Part shown: positions 10,265 to 11,750 of the stretch, in pieces | How positions within the stretch are numbered: position 1 is the first letter of the stretch | How the letters are laid out: each line of letters begins with the position of its first letter | NCBI GenBank assembly: GCA_050258715.1 | Contig: JBLMZH010000041.1 | Span: 1-11,750, forward strand | Direction of reading: 5' to 3' | Source: JBLMZH01 sp050258715 | GTDB taxonomy: Bacteria; Patescibacteriota; Doudnabacteria; UBA920; O2-02-FULL-48-8 | Length of the DNA stretch: 11,750 nucleotides | Notes under the pieces: model-generated | Told to the model about the DNA's origin: nothing | The model's input: only the letters and a program-made list of their open reading frames with translations | Database searches by the model: none | Translations under genes and position numbers: made by a program

Positions 10265-11750
10265 TCACTTGATTTCGTTCCCTTTTCGGAATCCGCCAAG
10301 CTCATCATCGAGGACCGAAACGACCCTGTCGAATGAATAACCTCTGGCCAAAAAGCTGGCCTCGGAAGTGAAAGGCTTCAGCAGTCCGCCCTCAAAAAGA
10401 TAAACGGTATCGAAAGAACCTTTAACCAAACTGCCCTCGGCAAAAGTAACGGCTCCTTGCACAGAACCCGTATTCTGGCTGATCACAGGACCGATTCCCA
10501 TGGAAAGGTCGTAGGAATTGGCTTCTACAACTTCCGAGAATGAGCAGCCCCAGGAAAAATATACGCTCTTTGAGGGGAAAGGATAGCGGAGGTCTTTCCC
10601 CAGGAAGTAGATGGTTTTATTGGAGACAACATTCGTGCCTCGAACATGACGCTGGCTTGGGGTGGTGAGAGGAATGCCCATGACAATCCCGGAAGTGTCG
10701 ATTGTCTTGATACTACCGGTCTTGTAACCGAGGCCCCTGAATACATTCATGGAGGAAAAAGGCCGCTTAAGAGAGTATTCCATGACATAAACGGTGGCGA
10801 TATTGGCATCCTTAATCAAGGTCCCGTCCTTGGGTATGGTTGGGGCATTGACGCTCAATTGAGCGGAAGCGATTGAGCTCCCAGCGCTATTGGAAGCGGT
10901 GATTTTATAAACCGTAGTTTGCCCGGGAGTGACTGTTGTCGTGCCGGAGGATGAAACGGTTCCAATCCCCTGGTCGATGGCAACGCTTGAGGCTCCCGAC
11001 ACTGACCAGGATAAGGTCGAAGACGATCCTTCGATGATGGAATTGGGAGAAACGGCGAAAGAGCTAATAACCGGAAGGGCTGGCGCTGAATTGACTGTTA
11101 ACTGCACAGAACTTGTCGAACTCCCCGCGGCATTGGTAGCTGTTAAAGTATAGGTAGCGGTGGCTGCGGGAGTCACTGAGCGGGAAGACCCGGTCACAAT
11201 TCCTATCCCCTGATCGATCGAAAGCTGGGTTGCCCCGGAAATAACCCACGAAAGGGTCGCGGATTGCCCGGGATTGACAGCAGTCGGGTTTGCAGAAAAA
11301 GATGAAATAGTTGGGACTTGCGCCGACAATGTTGTCGCACTCACGCTTTGCGACTGAGTTCCGTTGTTGTTAGCGGCGTCATATGCCTGCACCGAGTAAG
11401 TATATGCGGTAGCGGGCGACAATCCCGTATCCGAGTAGCTGGTAGTCGCTGTCGTTGAGATCGAAACGCCGTTCCTAAAAATTCTATAACCCGCAACCCC
11501 CACATTATCGCTGGCTGCGTTCCAGGCAAGATTTATTTGGGATCCCGAAACAGCAGTGGCAATGAGGCTGGCAACTTGCGAAGGCGGAACCGTGTCCGAT
11601 ACCGCGCCGCCAGAAAGCGCGTAAGCGCTACTTACCTGCTGCCTGTTGTTGGTAACGAACAAATAATACGGCCCGCTTCCTAATCCTGCCAGGTCAGCGG
11701 TGAAGCCGACCGAACCGTCAGAAACAGAGGTCAACGCTTGGGTGCGTTTG
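10265..11750 (-). CDS. Surface protein with FN3, two Ig-like domains and KRPF-type repeats (N-terminus beyond window)
   Basis: At least 494 residues; the frame stays open to the window edge, so the N-terminus, where any signal or anchor would lie, is missing. Numbering from a TTG at 11734: a residual beta domain (about 1-45); a fibronectin type III domain (47-136: DTVPPSQVASL, WNAASDNVGVAGYRIFRNG, SPATAYTYSVQAYDAANN); two tandem Ig-like domains with the same pattern (141-215 and 221-296, each with I(D)QGIG and a TLSW strand); then three repeats (303-357, 365-417, 433-484) of the type (G)TLIKD...VYVMEYSLKRPF...F..GY. FN3/Ig modules in bacteria occur in secreted or surface proteins that bind polysaccharide or other cells. 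The C-terminal repeat type is one I associate with CPR surface proteins. It likely faces outward and aids attachment; function is inferred. Confidence 0.8.
   Translation of the reverse strand, partial: KRTQALTSVSDGSVGFTADLAGLGSGPYYLFVTNNRQQVSSAYALSGGAVSDTVPPSQVASLIATAVSGSQINLAWNAASDNVGVAGYRIFRNGVSISTTATTSYSDTGLSPATAYTYSVQAYDAANNNGTQSQSVSATTLSAQVPTISSFSANPTAVNPGQSATLSWVISGATQLSIDQGIGIVTGSSRSVTPAATATYTLTATNAAGSSTSSVQLTVNSAPALPVISSFAVSPNSIIEGSSSTLSWSVSGASSVAIDQGIGTVSSSGTTTVTPGQTTVYKITASNSAGSSIASAQLSVNAPTIPKDGTLIKDANIATVYVMEYSLKRPFSSMNVFRGLGYKTGSIKTIDTSGIVMGIPLTTPSQRHVRGTNVVSNKTIYFLGKDLRYPFPSKSVYFSWGCSFSEVVEANSYDLSMGIGPVISQNTGSVQGAVTFAEGSLVKGSFDTVYLFEGGLLKPFTSEASFLARGYSFDRVVSVLDDELGGFRKGNEIK

Noticed and set aside
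1..11750. Recoded TGA (glycine) as in Gracilibacteria or Absconditabacteria
   Set aside because: TGA ends the genes at 849, 4721 and 9191 in context with terminators or an overlapping start; no gene needs TGA read-through.
1..11750. tRNA or rRNA genes
   Set aside because: No cloverleaf with TTCRA/T-loop features or rRNA-like stretches were seen on reading; the structured intergenic regions are hairpin repeats and terminators.

Overview
The window looks like a chromosomal segment of an uncultured member of the Candidate Phyla Radiation (Patescibacteria). This is inferred from several things seen together: small genes, a large Ig/FN3 surface protein ending in repeats with KRPF-like cores, tandem membrane-anchored glucosaminidase-like proteins, many small orphan proteins, and AT-rich palindromic repeats between genes. 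TGA serves as a normal stop codon, so the standard bacterial code fits and the UGA-glycine CPR lineages are unlikely.

Layout. Positions 1-744 (-) and 3329-4105 (-) are two paralogous membrane-anchored hydrolase-like proteins, about 85% identical, with matching extended -10 promoters. Between them lie a 75-aa orphan (849-1076, -), a nucleoside 2-deoxyribosyltransferase-like protein (1367-1816, +) and a cation diffusion facilitator (2114-3052, -). The last has a long structured leader with its own promoter and an intrinsic terminator ahead of the gene. Positions 4106-5056 hold an 89-aa orphan (4452-4721, +) bracketed by two copies of a large structured repeat. Positions 5057-6524 (-) are an AT-rich block with a Nudix hydrolase, an HNH-type protein and a zinc-ribbon protein. 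Positions 6629-9562 (-) are a GC-rich three-gene operon: a small orphan, an HTH protein and a GHKL/HSP90-like ATPase, with a consensus promoter, overlapping or closely spaced genes and a 12-bp terminator. A small zinc-ribbon gene (9665-9868, -) and the 3' part of the surface-protein gene (10265-11750, -) end the window.

Three repeat families run through it. R1 is a roughly 155-nt element with a 43-nt core identical in three copies (1889-2048, 4213-4370, 4899-5050), and it folds as one long imperfect hairpin with compensatory changes. R2 is a near-identical intrinsic terminator that closes three unrelated genes. R3 is an AT-rich palindrome present twice (1136-1270 and 10078-10195).

The genes fall into two groups. 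GC-richer genes have strong Shine-Dalgarno sequences, while AT-richer genes have almost none, which suggests mixed origins. The best candidates for undescribed biology are the R1 element, the CDF leader and the HTH/GHKL operon. No function is proven for any of them from sequence alone.
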